From the NCBI GenBank assembly GCA_026874595.1, contig CM049314.1, positions 59,683,300 through 59,747,299 of the forward strand: a stretch of 64,000 nucleotides of DNA, in the 5' to 3' direction. Shown here piece by piece: positions 11,201 to 22,959 of this stretch. Each line of letters opens with the position of its first letter. Within the stretch, counting starts at the first letter, position 1. The translations under genes and the position numbers were made by a program. The DNA comes from Sipunculus nudus (lineage: Eukaryota; Annelida; Sipuncula; Golfingiida; Sipunculidae). The notes beneath the pieces were generated by a model. That model was not told where the DNA came from. It saw only the letters and a program-made list of their open reading frames with translations, and did not search any database.

Positions 11201-14200
11201 CCAACAAAGTTGGACAGGGGTTGTGTTTATACCTGTGTCCATCTGACAGTCAGTTTGTCTGTTGTCTTTCTGAAAGATATCTCTCTGAAAACACCTGATG
11301 GTTTTCAATGATAATACATGGATTAGTGAGTCTGGCACATTAAATTATTCAGTGCTTTCTTTGAGGTAATGTAGATTAGTACTAATAATACAGGATCAAA
11401 ATGACTGTGTGCATCCATTTGTTTGTTATATGTAAGATATCTGGTAAAGTAATTAATGTATTTAAGTTAATTTTCAGGATTTGATCAAGAATCTGTCTGG
11501 ATGAGGGGAGGAATTCATTAAATGTTGAAGTGATCTGTATTTATATTTAAGCTTGTTCGCTCAGTCATGCTTAGGTTTAGTAATCGGTATTCTTCCATGG
11601 TACTTCCCTCCAGCTAGCTCGCGGTTAAAATCAGGGCATAAATGGTAACCTCTAGACAAATTAAGTTAGACAGATCTTACTTAAAACCCAGAGCCGTCCT
11701 GGTGAGATCTCCTTGTAGAAATTAGGGCAATGTGACCTGGAATTCCTGAGTTGCATGGTAAAAACATGCATTTGGCAGCATGAAAACAATTAAAGATTCT
11801 TGATAGCATTTAAAGTCATTTGGACAAAGAAATAATATGGGATCATAAAATTAAAAATGAAAATGCGTACAAGTCCAGTAGATCTTTATTTATTAAATGT
11901 TGATTAAGGCAAACATTTGATAAAAATGATATGTAATATTTAAGCATTTTGGATGTCAGCTTTTCCATTCAGAGTGCTCAGAAAAATTAAAATACATAAT
12001 CTGTAATTAAGAGAAAACAGATTTCTTCTGTAGATTGTATTTTATGTGTTATGTGAAAGAGATAAAACCAGCAAAGAATCACAATGTGATACTTACTATT
12101 GTACTCAAGTTTTGTGCCTAGATACTGTGTGGCATCAATCCAGGCCCAAGCTTCAGCAGTTGCTTCATGTCTGTCACTCAGCTGGCCATCTATCTGTCAT
12201 CAAAACACATTCAGTTAAATGCTTAGGAAACACTTTTGTAATGTGAACAACTCAGGGCTAGATCTATTCCAACACTTGATAGCATGTCATATTAACCTTT
12301 TTATGGACACATATGTACCCAGTCCAAACATATTTGTCAACTCACTATATTAATAATCTTGTCAAGTTTTTGCACATTTGAATGATTAGCATTGCTGATG
12401 CTTAAAAACATGGTTTCAGTTTAGATTCTTATAGGAAGCATCTTCACTTCTGCAAATAGATAGGTTATACAAACTTTTTAACCTGTTAGGTATATTCATT
12501 AACCATTTGTTAATTGGTTATAAATCATATTTGGTAACTAATTCTGGCTAATAATTAAATTCCATTTAAATCATATAATTCAACTCTGGCTTGGTATGAA
12601 ATAGCATTAAAGGAAAAAGTTTTCACTGTGCTTCCATTTCATAAAGTTATTATTATTACACTTTCTGGATTTTAATGTATAACTGTTATAGTTATAGTAA
12701 TTTAATAAAAGAATATTATCTGTTTATACTACTAAAGCTACTTATTGCTGTGACTGAGTGATTTTACTGGTATAAGAATGAACATTATATATAACCTCTG
12801 AGAAAGGATTTTCCCTTAGGCTAGATAGAGCACACTATTGTTTTACAGTATGACATCTGGCAACAAAATATAGCAGTGATGTTTGTTTATGTTTTCTCAC
12901 ACTTTCTCCAGATGTTTCTCTGTTCCCGTTCTCCGTGAGCTAAAAAAAAGTCGCACCACCCTCCACAGGTTGATGGTCTACCATCTAGCATGTTAGTAAA
13001 CACAGTTGTAACACACTGACATGTTTGCTAACTATTGGGGTATGTTAAACTACTAGAAAATATTTCTTCCAGAGATCTGTGGAGGAGCTATAGTTCTTAC
13101 CAAAAGACAAAACAAATGCCACCCTAAATCATTAGAATAGGGGAGAATTAAATTCTAATTGATGCTGCAGACTTTATCACCATGTTGCAATTAGCTCCTC
13201 TAGAGTATGTTTTCACTATAGTGTCTGTTTGTTGGTATGTTTGACTGTTAGCAGGATTCTGCCATAACTCCTAAAAATTGGTGTGGGTATACATGAGGGG
13301 ATCTAGGAATATAGAAGAATGGTTTTACATACTTTTGATTATGAGGGTTTCAAATTTGCTATGTTCCCAAAATAGGAATTATCGCAAAAATAAAACACAC
13401 AGGAATTAGAGGTCCCATCATTGTAGGCAAGTTGACAGATAAAAGTTTGATATAATGAATAACAATAGATCCCTAACTGTGTAGGACTTTTGTATATATG
13501 GTGAGATCACGAAAATGGAACCCTTAATTGCATAAAACTGAAAAAGTGAAAATTGTGAAATTTGATCTCCGTGAATATGATGTCAACCACAATATACAAT
13601 TTACTCTACTAAGAACCTATAAAATTGTTTCATTGAGACCAGTACACCTTAATCATGACTCAAATATGCTTAAACATCTGGAAGAAAATTGTTTGTTCTG
13701 GTTAACTTGGTACATAATAGGTTCTCTTTCAGGGATTAGGAGAAATTAACCCACTTTCATCATTGTCCAGATGTTATCTCAGAGATTATCTTCAGTTGTG
13801 TCTGATTGTGGGAACTCCACCTTTAACCTCCTCACATATATGTGATTATGTAATCTCCAGACAGAGAGATACATGTAGGTTATTAGAAGGACAGGGCTAT
13901 CATATTATGTACTGATATAACAAAAAATCCCTAATTGTGACTGCTAAAAGTTTTTCTTGTGCCATTTAACATTGAGTGTCTGAATGCAACCTATGTTCTC
14001 CTACATATATAAAGGGTTGCGGCCTCTTTATTAAGATAATGCTTTTTGAAGTTAGGTAATATTTTATGAATAAACTAAGGGTCCATGGAATACTTAAAAT
14101 GACAAATGCAAATATTTTTCATTAATGGCCAGTGGATTATAAAAAATTGAAACAGTTGATACAATGTTGAATTTTTTTACAACAATGATAAAAAGATATA

Positions 14201-15479
14201 AGATTCTAAAGATTCTAAAATTTCTTTATGCATTGCAATATTTGCTATAAATTTTTCACTGTGTCATTTTAAACCTTATATCTATTTTATCTTAGCTTAC
14301 TGATGACCAACCTAGTTTTATATCTCTGTTTCATAAGAAACACATGTAGTATTTTGGAAGCCGAAAAAAAGTGGTAAAGCTCTACCAGGGGATCAGGCTT
14401 TTAGTTTGGAGAAACAGGAGTTGGAGTGCTTGAGAGTCTGCTTAAAAACAGTGAGATCTGTTCTGGTTTAACATGGCAAAAGTAGATATAAAATATGGCC
14501 AACAGAAAAGAATGATAGGTCGAGAGTGTATCAGCCAGAGCTTTCTCCTGTGGTCAGTTTGCAAAGAGAGAGCCCATGTTTTTCTATCAGTAGACAGATA
14601 AGATATCAGAGATCATTAGTGTAGCTACAGGGGGTGAGAGTGGAGAGCTAATGGATCAAGTTAGATAAGGCAATATATTTGTGACAGCTTGTAGCCTACA
14701 CTGGTACTCTACAGGCAATTTACAGCTTAGGTTGGGAGCCCCACAGAAAAATACTGTCACTGACCGGAGAGTAGCGGTAGTGTTTTGTAGGACTTATCTA
14801 CGTGCATGTTTGCATAACAGCACTTTGAGGAAATGCCATTGGTATCTTTATGCTTGCTCCAGCCAGATGAGTTCCTTTAACAGAAGTACCAGTAAAGGGT
14901 TTTGTAACATACAGTACAGATATGACTAATTTCCTGTGAGGTTTTATAACTGATTACATGATATGATATATTATCAGTGAAAGCCTATAGCTCTTGTACA
15001 GTCACATTTGATAAACCAGAATGCCCCACTCAGGAGAAAGCATCTTTCTGCCAAGGCCCCTTTTCAAATGGATCTACCAAAAATATGGTTATTGCGTTTA
15101 TATCCCATGTTGTGGAAAACTGGAAATGTTATGGAAATAATTATAGTTATTTCTATGTAATTCTGCTAACAAACAAACCACCAAACAGAAATTCACATAA
15201 CCTTCTTTGCAGAGGTGTTACAATAAACATGGTGAATTTGTGCATGTGAGCATAAAGTCATCAAACTGATATGCATGAAATATAACTGAAATATATCACC
15301 ATAATGATTAAATTGAATAAAATTAGAGAAATAAATAATTTGGATTAATTGTTAAGGTTTGCTGAAGCTTGGATGTCTGTATTCAGCCTCTTCCAAAATG
15401 TATGTTACTAATTTTATATGCAGAGAACTTGCCCAAGTGGCACCATAATTAATATTTGTAAATTTAAAACTTTTGCTTG
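11201..15479. other. Unique non-coding DNA, no gene seen
   Basis: Two short passages (about 11210-11300, with GTCCATCTGACAGTCAG, and about 13215-13300, with GTCTGTTTGTTGGTATG) resemble the worn heads of interspersed molluscan repeats with GTCT/GTCC tracts, but I cannot define ends. Open frames of 60-90 codons at 12046, 13528, 14681 and 14977 have no codon bias or splice sites that I can support. The remainder is A/T-rich and unique. Confidence 0.45.
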
Positions 15480-16110
15480 ATAGGTTTTAAGTTCAGTAGG
15501 AACCTGTAAACTGACAGCCAGAAATCATCAGGGTAGACCCCACACATAGAGATGTGAGCACTCTGCCCTTTGCAGTAACATGTCGTAACCTTGGATGGAG
15601 TAACATATCATAACCTCCAAACAGATGGCAACCGATACAAACCATCAGTGTAGAGGATATATGAATATAAAACGACAGCGTCATGGACTGTTTGTATATA
15701 AAACTCTCTCGACAAAGACAGTTTCTGCAGGGATATGTATATAGCGAGTGACATTAATCTTGGCAGTTTTATGCTGCAGACTGCAGGAACGTGCTGGACC
15801 AGTGTTTATCACTGCTGTTCTCAGGCTACAGGCAACCAAATGATGCTCAGGAAGGGCCTGTGATTAATTGCTCATTAGCCACGCTGTATACATAATAAAT
15901 TAACACTCGTCAAGACAGTGTTAAAATCACATCTGCTGAGCCTCGGGCCTCCTCATGACAAAGTTGACCATCTGGACATTAACGCTTCATAGATATATGG
16001 GTTTATGTTCTGTTGCAGCTGATTTAGGCACAAACTTCAGGCTTAACTCTCCGTGCCACAGACAAACTGTGAAACCATTGCAGCTGACCCCATATGGCTA
16101 GATTAATGCT
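15480..16110. promoter_or_regulatory. GC-richer island with homeodomain-type sites, candidate regulatory element
   Basis: This ~630-bp block has higher G+C and complexity than its flanks. It contains TAATCTTGGCAG (paired-class TAATC core), GATTAATTGCTCATTAG (TAATTG and ATTAG cores) and CpG-containing stretches. There is no repeat and no supported exon. A developmental enhancer is one reading; that is inference, since short TAAT cores are common in A/T-rich DNA. Confidence 0.25.
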
Positions 16111-16859
16111 GTAAAGTGACAGGTTACAAAATATGGACCAAAGTATAAATAAACGCATTGAAAATCTAGAATATCACCCCTCTAGTGGGCATACCTCTGC
16201 CATAGGGGGAAAAATCTACATGCCCTCTTTTATTTTGTCTGCATCCAAATTTCCATAGGGGCCTGGGAGTAGGTGAATTCAGTACAGCTTTGTGTAAAGC
16301 TGTGTAAACATGCATCCGTTTTTCCGGCAATGATAATATGGCAACAGCAAAAAAATCGGTCATATGAAATTTAATTGGAGTGTACACATGCGCATGTATT
16401 TATAATATAAATATTATAATTATTATATATTAATATTAATCAGTATGATTTAACTCTATTTTGTGCTTGTTTATTCATGCAATAACATCACAAATTGTTG
16501 TGGCATATATTTAATACATGATGCTGCCATTTATATGAAATGTTAATGTCTGATTTTTTTCAATATGCTATATATTATGTAAAAATTCAGTGTCAAGAAA
16601 ATAGTTACAGTTCATAAATATAGAAGATAATGTATTATTTAACTCATCTGTCATTCTAGTAACATATTTCATTGGACTTAATTATTTAATTAAATATTTA
16701 ACGAGCACTATGTTGCTTTCATTTGAAATGAAAGCACAAAGTATATTGACAAGAGTTAACACCTCAAGTATAAAAAAAATCACCCAGCTTCCTAGAATGA
16801 TTAATTGCAGCAAAAATTTATTTTTACTTTAATGTTTTTGCATACAAGGGAGCGGTTAA
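16111..16859. other. AT-rich non-coding DNA
   Basis: Positions 16395-16445 are nearly pure A/T. The hairpin at 16714-16736 is listed separately. I see no gene. Confidence 0.5.
16714..16736. repeat. 23-nt perfect inverted repeat
   Basis: The arms TGCTTTCATTT and AAATGAAAGCA pair over 11 bp around a single central G. Such an odd-centred palindrome can extrude as a short cruciform or bind a dimer. No function is claimed. Confidence 0.65.
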
Positions 16860-17440
16860 AATCCCATTTAGTGATGTCCAGACGAAGTAACTTTGTATGC
16901 TGACTCCGCTCGCTGGCTTGATGTCATGTAATGGCAAATGTATTGGACTTCTGTCCCTGTTAATTGACATCTTTCGTTTGCCAGTCCTTTCATGTCTTGT
17001 GTATATCTGCTGTGGAAGCTAAACATGTTGATAGTAACATTTCGGTTTGGGGACGCTGGGCTTCTCATGTCAGCCACCACTCAAAAGAGGCTTAGGAGGT
17101 CCACCGATAAGGCACAGAGGCACTGGGCTTTAATTCGGTGCTAGAAGATTAGGTCACTGATAGAAGTCGCCTCCTGAATCTGTTATGTCTGTGGTTCCGT
17201 TAAAATGTCATTTGTTTTATTTGCTGGCATGAGCCAGATATCTGGGTAACCAAGAATGCCTGATGACAGCTGTGCTTTTCAATCGTTTTTCTAACCTGAC
17301 AGTCTTTCATTCCCAAGGCGGCAAAAGAACCATTCAGTTCATCTGTTGACTGTATTTCACACGTTTGCTTTAAAAAAGTTATTCCTACAGAAAAAATTCC
17401 ATCTGATAAACCACTTGGGATAAAATGCTCAAACAAAAGC
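16860..17440. promoter_or_regulatory. GC-richer unique island, candidate regulatory element
   Basis: Directly upstream of the family C Helitron-like element, this block keeps CpG (CCAGACGAAG, GACTCCGCTCGCTGG, GGGGACGCTGG) and has no repeats. Two minus-strand frames (16868-17080 and 17200-17436) are open for 70-78 codons but lack supported splice sites. Composition is the only evidence. Confidence 0.22.
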
Positions 17441-17635
17441 CCTTAAAATATCTCCTGTCAATAAATAAATCCTCTAATTGTATCCGCCAAAACAGAGTTT
17501 TGCGGATACTTTGTTTTCAGCCCACCGCCGCCGAGTAGGTGTCTGGAGAACTCCTCCGTAACCGCTGGGCGGAATTTTACGAAACCCGGGATTATGTTCG
17601 GGTCACATGTGAACTGCTGCGCCTCGATTTTGTTT

Positions 17636-17648
17636 TGACCTCTGACCT
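17636..17648 (-). promoter_or_regulatory. DR1-type nuclear-receptor site in family C
   Basis: TGACCTCTGACCT is, on the minus strand, two perfect AGGTCA half-sites spaced by one base, the DR1 arrangement bound by RXR, HNF4 and COUP-TF class receptors in animals. Seen in sequence; binding is inference. Confidence 0.4.
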
Positions 17649-17649
17649 T

Positions 17650-18530
17650 TCCTCTGCGCTCTGTGTCCGTTAGTGCGTCTGTTTCCACACATAAACCCAC
17701 ATATCTCGGGAACCGTTTGACCGATCAGGAAAATTTTTTTGCACAAATGTAGCCCTTGGAGAGCTTTATAACATACACAAAAATGGTGGTGCCACCTGCA
17801 ACCATGTTTGCACAATGTCCATCTGTTCGTCTGCCTTGGGTTAAAATCACTCATATCTCTGCAGTGGTTTGACTAATTCACCTGAAATTCGGCATGCGTA
17901 TACATCCTGGATAGCTTTTCTGATTTTATGACAGGTGGCGCCACCTACATTCACGTTTACGCTGCAGACATCCAAGCTCATATCTGGGGAACCGTTTGAC
18001 CGATTGGGCAAAATTTTGCATGTGTATAGATCTCACATAGCTCTTTATCATACGCAAAACTGGTGGCGCCACCTGCAGCCATTTTTGCACAGCTCCCGTC
18101 TATTTGTCTGCCATGGGATAAAATCACTCATATCTCGGCAGTGGTTTGACATATTTGCCTAAAATTTTGCAGGTTTATACATCCCCGACAGCTCTCTTGA
18201 TTTTATGACAGGTGGCGCCACCTACATTCTAGTTTATGCAGCAGATATCCAAGCTCATATTTTGGGAACTGTTTGACCGATTGGGCCAAAGTTTTGCATG
18301 TGTATAGTTCTCACATAGCTCTTTATCATACGCAAAACTGGTGGCGCCACCTGCAACCATTTTTGCACAGCGTCCATCTGTTTGTCTGCCAAGGGCAAAA
18401 ATCACTCATATACATGTAGTGGTTTGACTTATCTGCCTTAAATTTTGCGTATGTATACAACTTGGACGGCTTTCTGGATTTTGTGGTAGGTGGCGCAACC
18501 TACATACACAATTTGGCTGCAGACATCCAT
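17650..18530 (+). repeat. ~277-bp dimeric tandem array inside family C
   Basis: GCCACCTGCA falls at 17791, 18068 and 18346, and GCCACCTACA (or its variant) at 17940, 18217 and 18495, giving periods of 277-278 bp. Each dimer holds two related ~140-bp halves, each with CTCATATC, GTTTGAC and a GGTGGCGCCACC palindrome. Spacing of the palindrome alternates 149, 128, 149, 129, 149 bp from 17785 to 18500. The open frames at 17458-17854 and 17935-18162 are translations of this array. Confidence 0.75.
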
Positions 18531-18648
18531 GCTAATATGCAACACTTCACTCTTTTTCCCCTTGCCACTCAATCCATGCCTCACTTCACCCGTTCCACTC
18601 TGATTTAGGCAGATACAGGTAGTCGCTTGTCGACTACCCGTATTCTAG

Positions 18649-19429
18649 TTATTCAAGAGCAAATGAATTAAATTTCTTCCTCATGCAATACTGGCACTCT
18701 GGTATTACATTGACACTTTCTTTATGACTGATACTTGAGAATCCTCTATATAATAAACTGCAGACTACCTCTTTTGCTGACATTAAACACAGCTAGTGAA
18801 TGATCTCGGCAAAGGTTGAGAATTAAACCTGTGTAATATGGACAAATCTATATTACAGACACCATAATACACCATCGTATTATGGCCCCAGTTCAGTTGT
18901 GTACATTTCTGCTTTGTGTTATGTAATACAGTAATTATACATTTCAAAATTAATCTGTCATTGTATTATTTAATTACAATTGTTTTGTATGTCCCATCTA
19001 ACAAATTGCAATTTAGTCGATTTCCCTCTTTTTCTTTAAACTTTCAAATCAAACAATCAAATTTAAGATAAAATTTTGTGTCTTTCATCTTCTGTTGATT
19101 TTATAACCTATACAGGTAATATTGTAATGATTTCATTCACTGCTGAGTTTGCGAGACTGAAGTTACTGGTATTCCTAAAGCATAATGTCAGAATAAGTTG
19201 ACTGTGGCAGTTAATACAAGAAAAGCTCTGTTGCTACACCTAGAAGTGTTTAACGGGAGAATGAACTAACAAGATATTGTACTTTCCAAAGGAAAACCTC
19301 AAATACAAAGGGCACAGGGGGTGCCCATAATAAATAACAAAACTTTTTTTAATGGCAAAGATCAGAGGAAAGTGCCATTTTTCATCCTTTTTCACGAAGA
19401 CAAAAACTTGTAATCTTACCACATTTGAG
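18649..19429. other. AT-rich non-coding DNA, no gene seen
   Basis: Unique A/T-rich sequence downstream of the family C element. The minus-strand frame at 19240-19437 is not supported by any motif or splice site. Confidence 0.5.
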
Positions 19430-19765
19430 AAGGTCAAAGGTCATACAGTCTCTGTGCTAATTTGCGCACCTGGCCAAGTATCTACCTGGCATTTGTATAC
19501 AAGCTAGCGGAATGTTGAACAGGTAATGAAACAAGCCACCTGCTCGCCTGAGAAATCTGTTCCCGTCATGACATAAGTATCTTAGTGGTGTATTTTTATG
19601 AGGATTGGGGGTGTAGAGGAGGCGGGGGTCACCTTGTGGAGTCGGATATGCTCAGTGTTTTAGATGTCAGACAGACAGATAAAAGGCAGCGAGGTGTTAA
19701 GCCAACATGCAGGAACCTGGCAGCTGTCAGTGTAAGGGAAAACATTTTCTTGGAGATCGTTTTTA
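19430..19765. promoter_or_regulatory. GC-richer island with a perfect DR1 site
   Basis: AGGTCAAAGGTCA (19431-19443) is a perfect DR1 direct repeat and lies outside any repeat family I can see, unlike the array at 32-33 kb. It is followed by a G+C-richer block with TTTGCGCACCTGGCC, an E-box CACCTG, and a G-rich passage (GAGGCGGGGGTCACC). Binding by RXR/HNF4-class receptors is inference from the consensus. Confidence 0.3.
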
Positions 19766-20479
19766 TGATGTAAATCACCCGTGGAATTCATTCAAAGTGG
19801 TTTGATGATCCTGATTGCAACACACTCCTCACCTATGGATTTAATGGCATGTTTCCCTTCATACAGATTAATAGTGTCATTAATCTACATATTTTGATAC
19901 AATTAAAATGTATGTACTCACATATGTTACGTAACTGCCATAATGAATATGATACCAAGATTCTTACAAATAATTAATGACAATCATGTTCAGTACTTAT
20001 ATTACACACTCTTGAAAGTTGAATATTATTATCTTCATGCAGCAATTAAGAATATAATAAATTAACGATAAATATTCTGTTAATATGAACATAACTTGTC
20101 TATCATTAATAATTTGAAGAAAGTAATACAATATAACTTGAGATTTCCATGGTTGGTTTAGTGGCAGAGTGTGTTGCTCAGTAAGAGAGTGACTATTTAC
20201 TGAATCCCACTACAGGATCTGTATAACGTATGGGTTGTTGTATGTAGTGTATTTCTATCTTTCTTTAACAAATAAGTTTCTTAAAATTTTTACAAGTATC
20301 TTGGTTAAATGTGTGTTCATTCTGTGCTCTTGTATTTTTCATGGTTATTGAATTTCCTTGCAGTAGAGACAGAACACTGTACATATCACGGCATATCATC
20401 TTGGAGAGTACATTATAAGAAGATGGGGTCAGTTCAACAGAGAAATTAAGGGAAAACATCTTCTCTTTGAGTTTGAAAA
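19766..20479. other. AT-rich DNA with a weak tRNA-like relic
   Basis: At 20154-20210 TGGTTTAGTGGCAGAG resembles a pol III A box and TGAATCCC resembles the end of a B box, as in a worn tRNA-derived SINE. The B box has at least two mismatches and no tail or target duplication is visible, so this is weak. The rest is A/T-rich and unremarkable. Confidence 0.3.
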
Positions 20480-20965
20480 CCTAAGTATTAAATTTCTCAA
20501 GGGATGCTAAAAAATGCGTGGTCATGAAGACGAGGGTTTTAAATGCCAGAAGGAAGTCTTGGTTATCCATACCAATCCATAGTGAAATGTATCTGTTGCA
20601 CAACTGGGCCCTTGGGGCAAGCGTGTCTGTAACCGCTCAGACCCAATCCATTTAGTGTGGTAGGCACTGTTGAAAAACACGCTTTTACTTTTCAAGAAAT
20701 TATGTTCAGGAGGATTTGTTTATCACTTCAAGGGGAAAGCGAGAGCTGATTTGGAGAGGATTATTGCGGTTTTCACAACTAGGGCAGATGGGAATATTGA
20801 CCCAGTGAACGCTGGGAAAATCGTGCTATAAATTGTTGAATTTTCTGCTCAATCTGATCTAATTAACGTGTGTTGACTGCACTTGTTAGGCAAAATAAAC
20901 ACAGCATTGATTAAGATAAGCCTATAATTAGTGAAGCATGTCCCTGCAATATAACACTGGCACCA
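20480..20965. promoter_or_regulatory. GC-richer unique island, candidate regulatory element
   Basis: The block includes AAAATGCGTGGTCATGAAGACGAGG, CAAGCGTGTCTGTAACCGC and GGAAAGCGAGAGC within low-G+C flanks, with no repeats and no long open frame. Call based on composition only. Confidence 0.22.
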
Positions 20966-21169
20966 CAAGTCTGATCATTTTACAGTCCATCGGACAGATT
21001 TCCACAATAATATAATGCAACAATGAGAACTATGTTATGGAGAGTATGGCAGGCTTTGGTATCAATATCTTCAAGATATTTGATCAATATGATCATGTGA
21101 CCATTATCTTTATTTTTTAACACATTTTGTCTCTGTAGTTTTATATGAAAGATCCCTTTGTTGCAGAAA

Positions 21170-21713
21170 AGGGCTCGAAATTAACAGTTAACCACTTGGT
21201 TGGGGCAGGTAAAGTTCCAGAAAATGGCAGTAGGACAACCAAAAGTCAGCTCCTAATTGCCCAACCAGGCATGTTGGTCCAAGATACATATTTACTGAAA
21301 AGGCGTGAATCTTAACTAAGTTTTAGTTAGCCATTTTCTTTCACAGAGAAATGAAATTATTTTGATAATACAGTGAAACTTAGAAATTACGACCTACTAC
21401 AGGACCTGGACAAAGTGACTTGATACAAAGAGCAAAAATGAATTGTCACCATGAAAAAGTGGTCGTTGTTTTGAGGTGGTTGCTAAATCCAGGTGGTCGT
21501 TGTGGCAAGGTTTTACTATACCTCTTTATCTTAATTTACCTGTACATTTATCTGCACCAATACTTAAGTAAAATATAATTTATAACAAACAAACACAGTA
21601 TTAGCTGCAACCACTGATTTTAATGGGGCAAGTAAAAATTCATGTAGGGCAAGTGAAAGCTAGATGTTAATGTCCCCACTGGGCAACTTGATTAGAAAGT
21701 TAATTTAAGCCCT
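21170..21713. mobile_element. hAT-like MITE carrying a nested MITE
   Basis: The left tip AGGGCTCGAAATTAAC (21170-21185) matches the inverse of the right tip GTTAATTTAAGCCCT (21699-21713) with one gap and one mismatch. GCAGAAA flanks both sides (21163-21169 and 21714-21720), and the eighth base differs (A versus C), in line with the 7-8 bp duplication of hAT elements. The AGGGCTCGAAATTAAC tip is a widespread MITE terminus in animals. There is no transposase frame. The segment 21371-21518 is a second, later insertion. Pieces such as GGGGCAGGTAAAG and GGGGCAAGTAAAAAT near each end are also similar to each other. Confidence 0.6.
21371..21518 (+). mobile_element. TA-flanked MITE nested in the hAT-like MITE
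   Basis: It starts CAGTGAAACTTAGAAATTACGACC and its right end, read inward, is TAGTAAAACCTTGCCACAACGACC, so the two tips agree at most positions. TA lies on both sides (21369-21370 and 21519-21520). It shares GTGGTCGTT/GGTGGTC motifs with the MITE at 6843-7046. At 148 bp it is non-autonomous. Its position inside 21170-21713 means it inserted after the host element. Confidence 0.55.
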
Positions 21714-21721
21714 GCAGAAAC

Positions 21722-22959
21722 CTATGTCTGTTTACATCAATCTTGCATCTTCATCCTGCTAGAGTGAGATGTTTCTCTGAAGATATACCTTTAACAGTAA
21801 AAAAAATATATATATATATATGGAATGTGCCATCTTCACATATTTTTTTATTGCCATTGGAACATTTGAACATATATATATATAGCTAGATTATGAATTT
21901 TGGACATTTCCATGCATATAAACCTGTATTCCGGAGTGCTCCATAATAACAGATCATTGTGATGGTATGGTTACTGTCAAACCTCATTCAATAGACAGTG
22001 CCACCAACTGGCCTTTGATGTATACCCTAAAAATACATATATAGTAATCTATATTCAACAGAGACTGCAATATCAAAAATACAAACTGGTCGAAAGCACA
22101 GTGGCTTGTCATATTTTCAAGTGTCTGATGCTGCATATTTTGCACTCAGTCGACCACTTTGGTTTTGTCGGCCACTAAGGGGATGTCGCTAGTTGTTGTC
22201 CTGTCTCTTGTACAGCTTCCATTAGCTCAGCTACTGTGATCTGAATTTCTGAAAAATTTGATTAAGGCCCACCTAATTTATAGGATCAATGGAATAAATC
22301 AAGACTGACCTTGACCTGATTCAAGGTCATGCAGTTGAATCTGCATTATGTCTGCATTACATATGAATTGAAATCTAGACTTAGCAAAAAAAGATTAAAT
22401 CATAAAACTATTTTAAATTATATTAAAAATGAAATATTTGAAATAAATTTTTAAGTACTATGATTTGATTCATATATGAATAATTTTATATAGTACTGGT
22501 CACTGCCCTTTGTCATTTGGTCAAGAGTCTGTATGTAGTTCTTTAAAGGTCATGCATTCAGTTTTGTAAAGAGGACCTAATTATTTGTGTGAATTATTTA
22601 GTTCATTATACAGTACTGGTAATTAAGTATTAGGATAACAAATATACAAAAGTGCTTATATATAGAAAGCCTAAGTTTTCTGAGTTTGATTCAATGGTTC
22701 TTATCTATGTAAGGTAATCTTATGGACTTTTGAAAATGATGTTTTTCATCAAAAAGGAAAAGAATATAGTGAAGGAATCCATGTAACATCCATAGAGATT
22801 GATAAACTGTATGTAAGAAAATTTAACATATGCAAGAATTTGGTGATTGTGATCTCTTTGAAGGCAGGAACAACTGCAGCCACAGAGGTCAAACAGCGAA
22901 GATAAGATTAATGTAGGACTCTTGATGAAGAAAAACAGATACAAAAAACAGTATTGATT
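21722..22959. other. AT-rich non-coding DNA with short TA repeats
   Basis: (TA)n tracts lie at about 21799-21821 and 21871-21884. TGACCTTGACCT at 22306-22317 and TCAAGGTCA at 22321-22329 are nuclear-receptor-like half-sites outside any array. I see no gene; the minus-strand frame at 22720-22944 is T/F-rich and unsupported. Confidence 0.45.

Larger units (their letters stand above)
17480..18648 (+). mobile_element. Non-autonomous Helitron-like element, family C
   Basis: The 3' end has the Helitron layout: hairpin arms GGTAGTCG (18618-18625) and CGACTACC (18631-18638), then CGTATT and CTAG (18645-18648), followed by T. The 5' tip is placed at A|TCCGCC (17483), where GTATCCGC pairs with GCGGATAC (17502-17509). 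GTATCCGCC has a near-inverse, GGCAGATAC (18608-18616), just inside the 3' hairpin, an asymmetric inverted repeat like those of Helentron/HINE elements. The core is a ~277-bp tandem array. No Rep/helicase frame exists, so it depends on another element. The exact 5' boundary is uncertain by ~10 bp because family A shares the preceding TAATTGTATCC. Confidence 0.65.

Noticed and set aside
17458-17854. Two minus-strand frames of about 80 codons in a G+C-richer stretch
   Set aside because: They lie within the family C element and its tandem array.
20154-20210. tRNA gene
   Set aside because: B box has at least two mismatches and no cloverleaf arms pair; at best a SINE relic.
22306-22329. Nuclear-receptor response element cluster
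   Set aside because: Half-sites lack a standard spacing for a known pair and are isolated; not distinguishable from chance.
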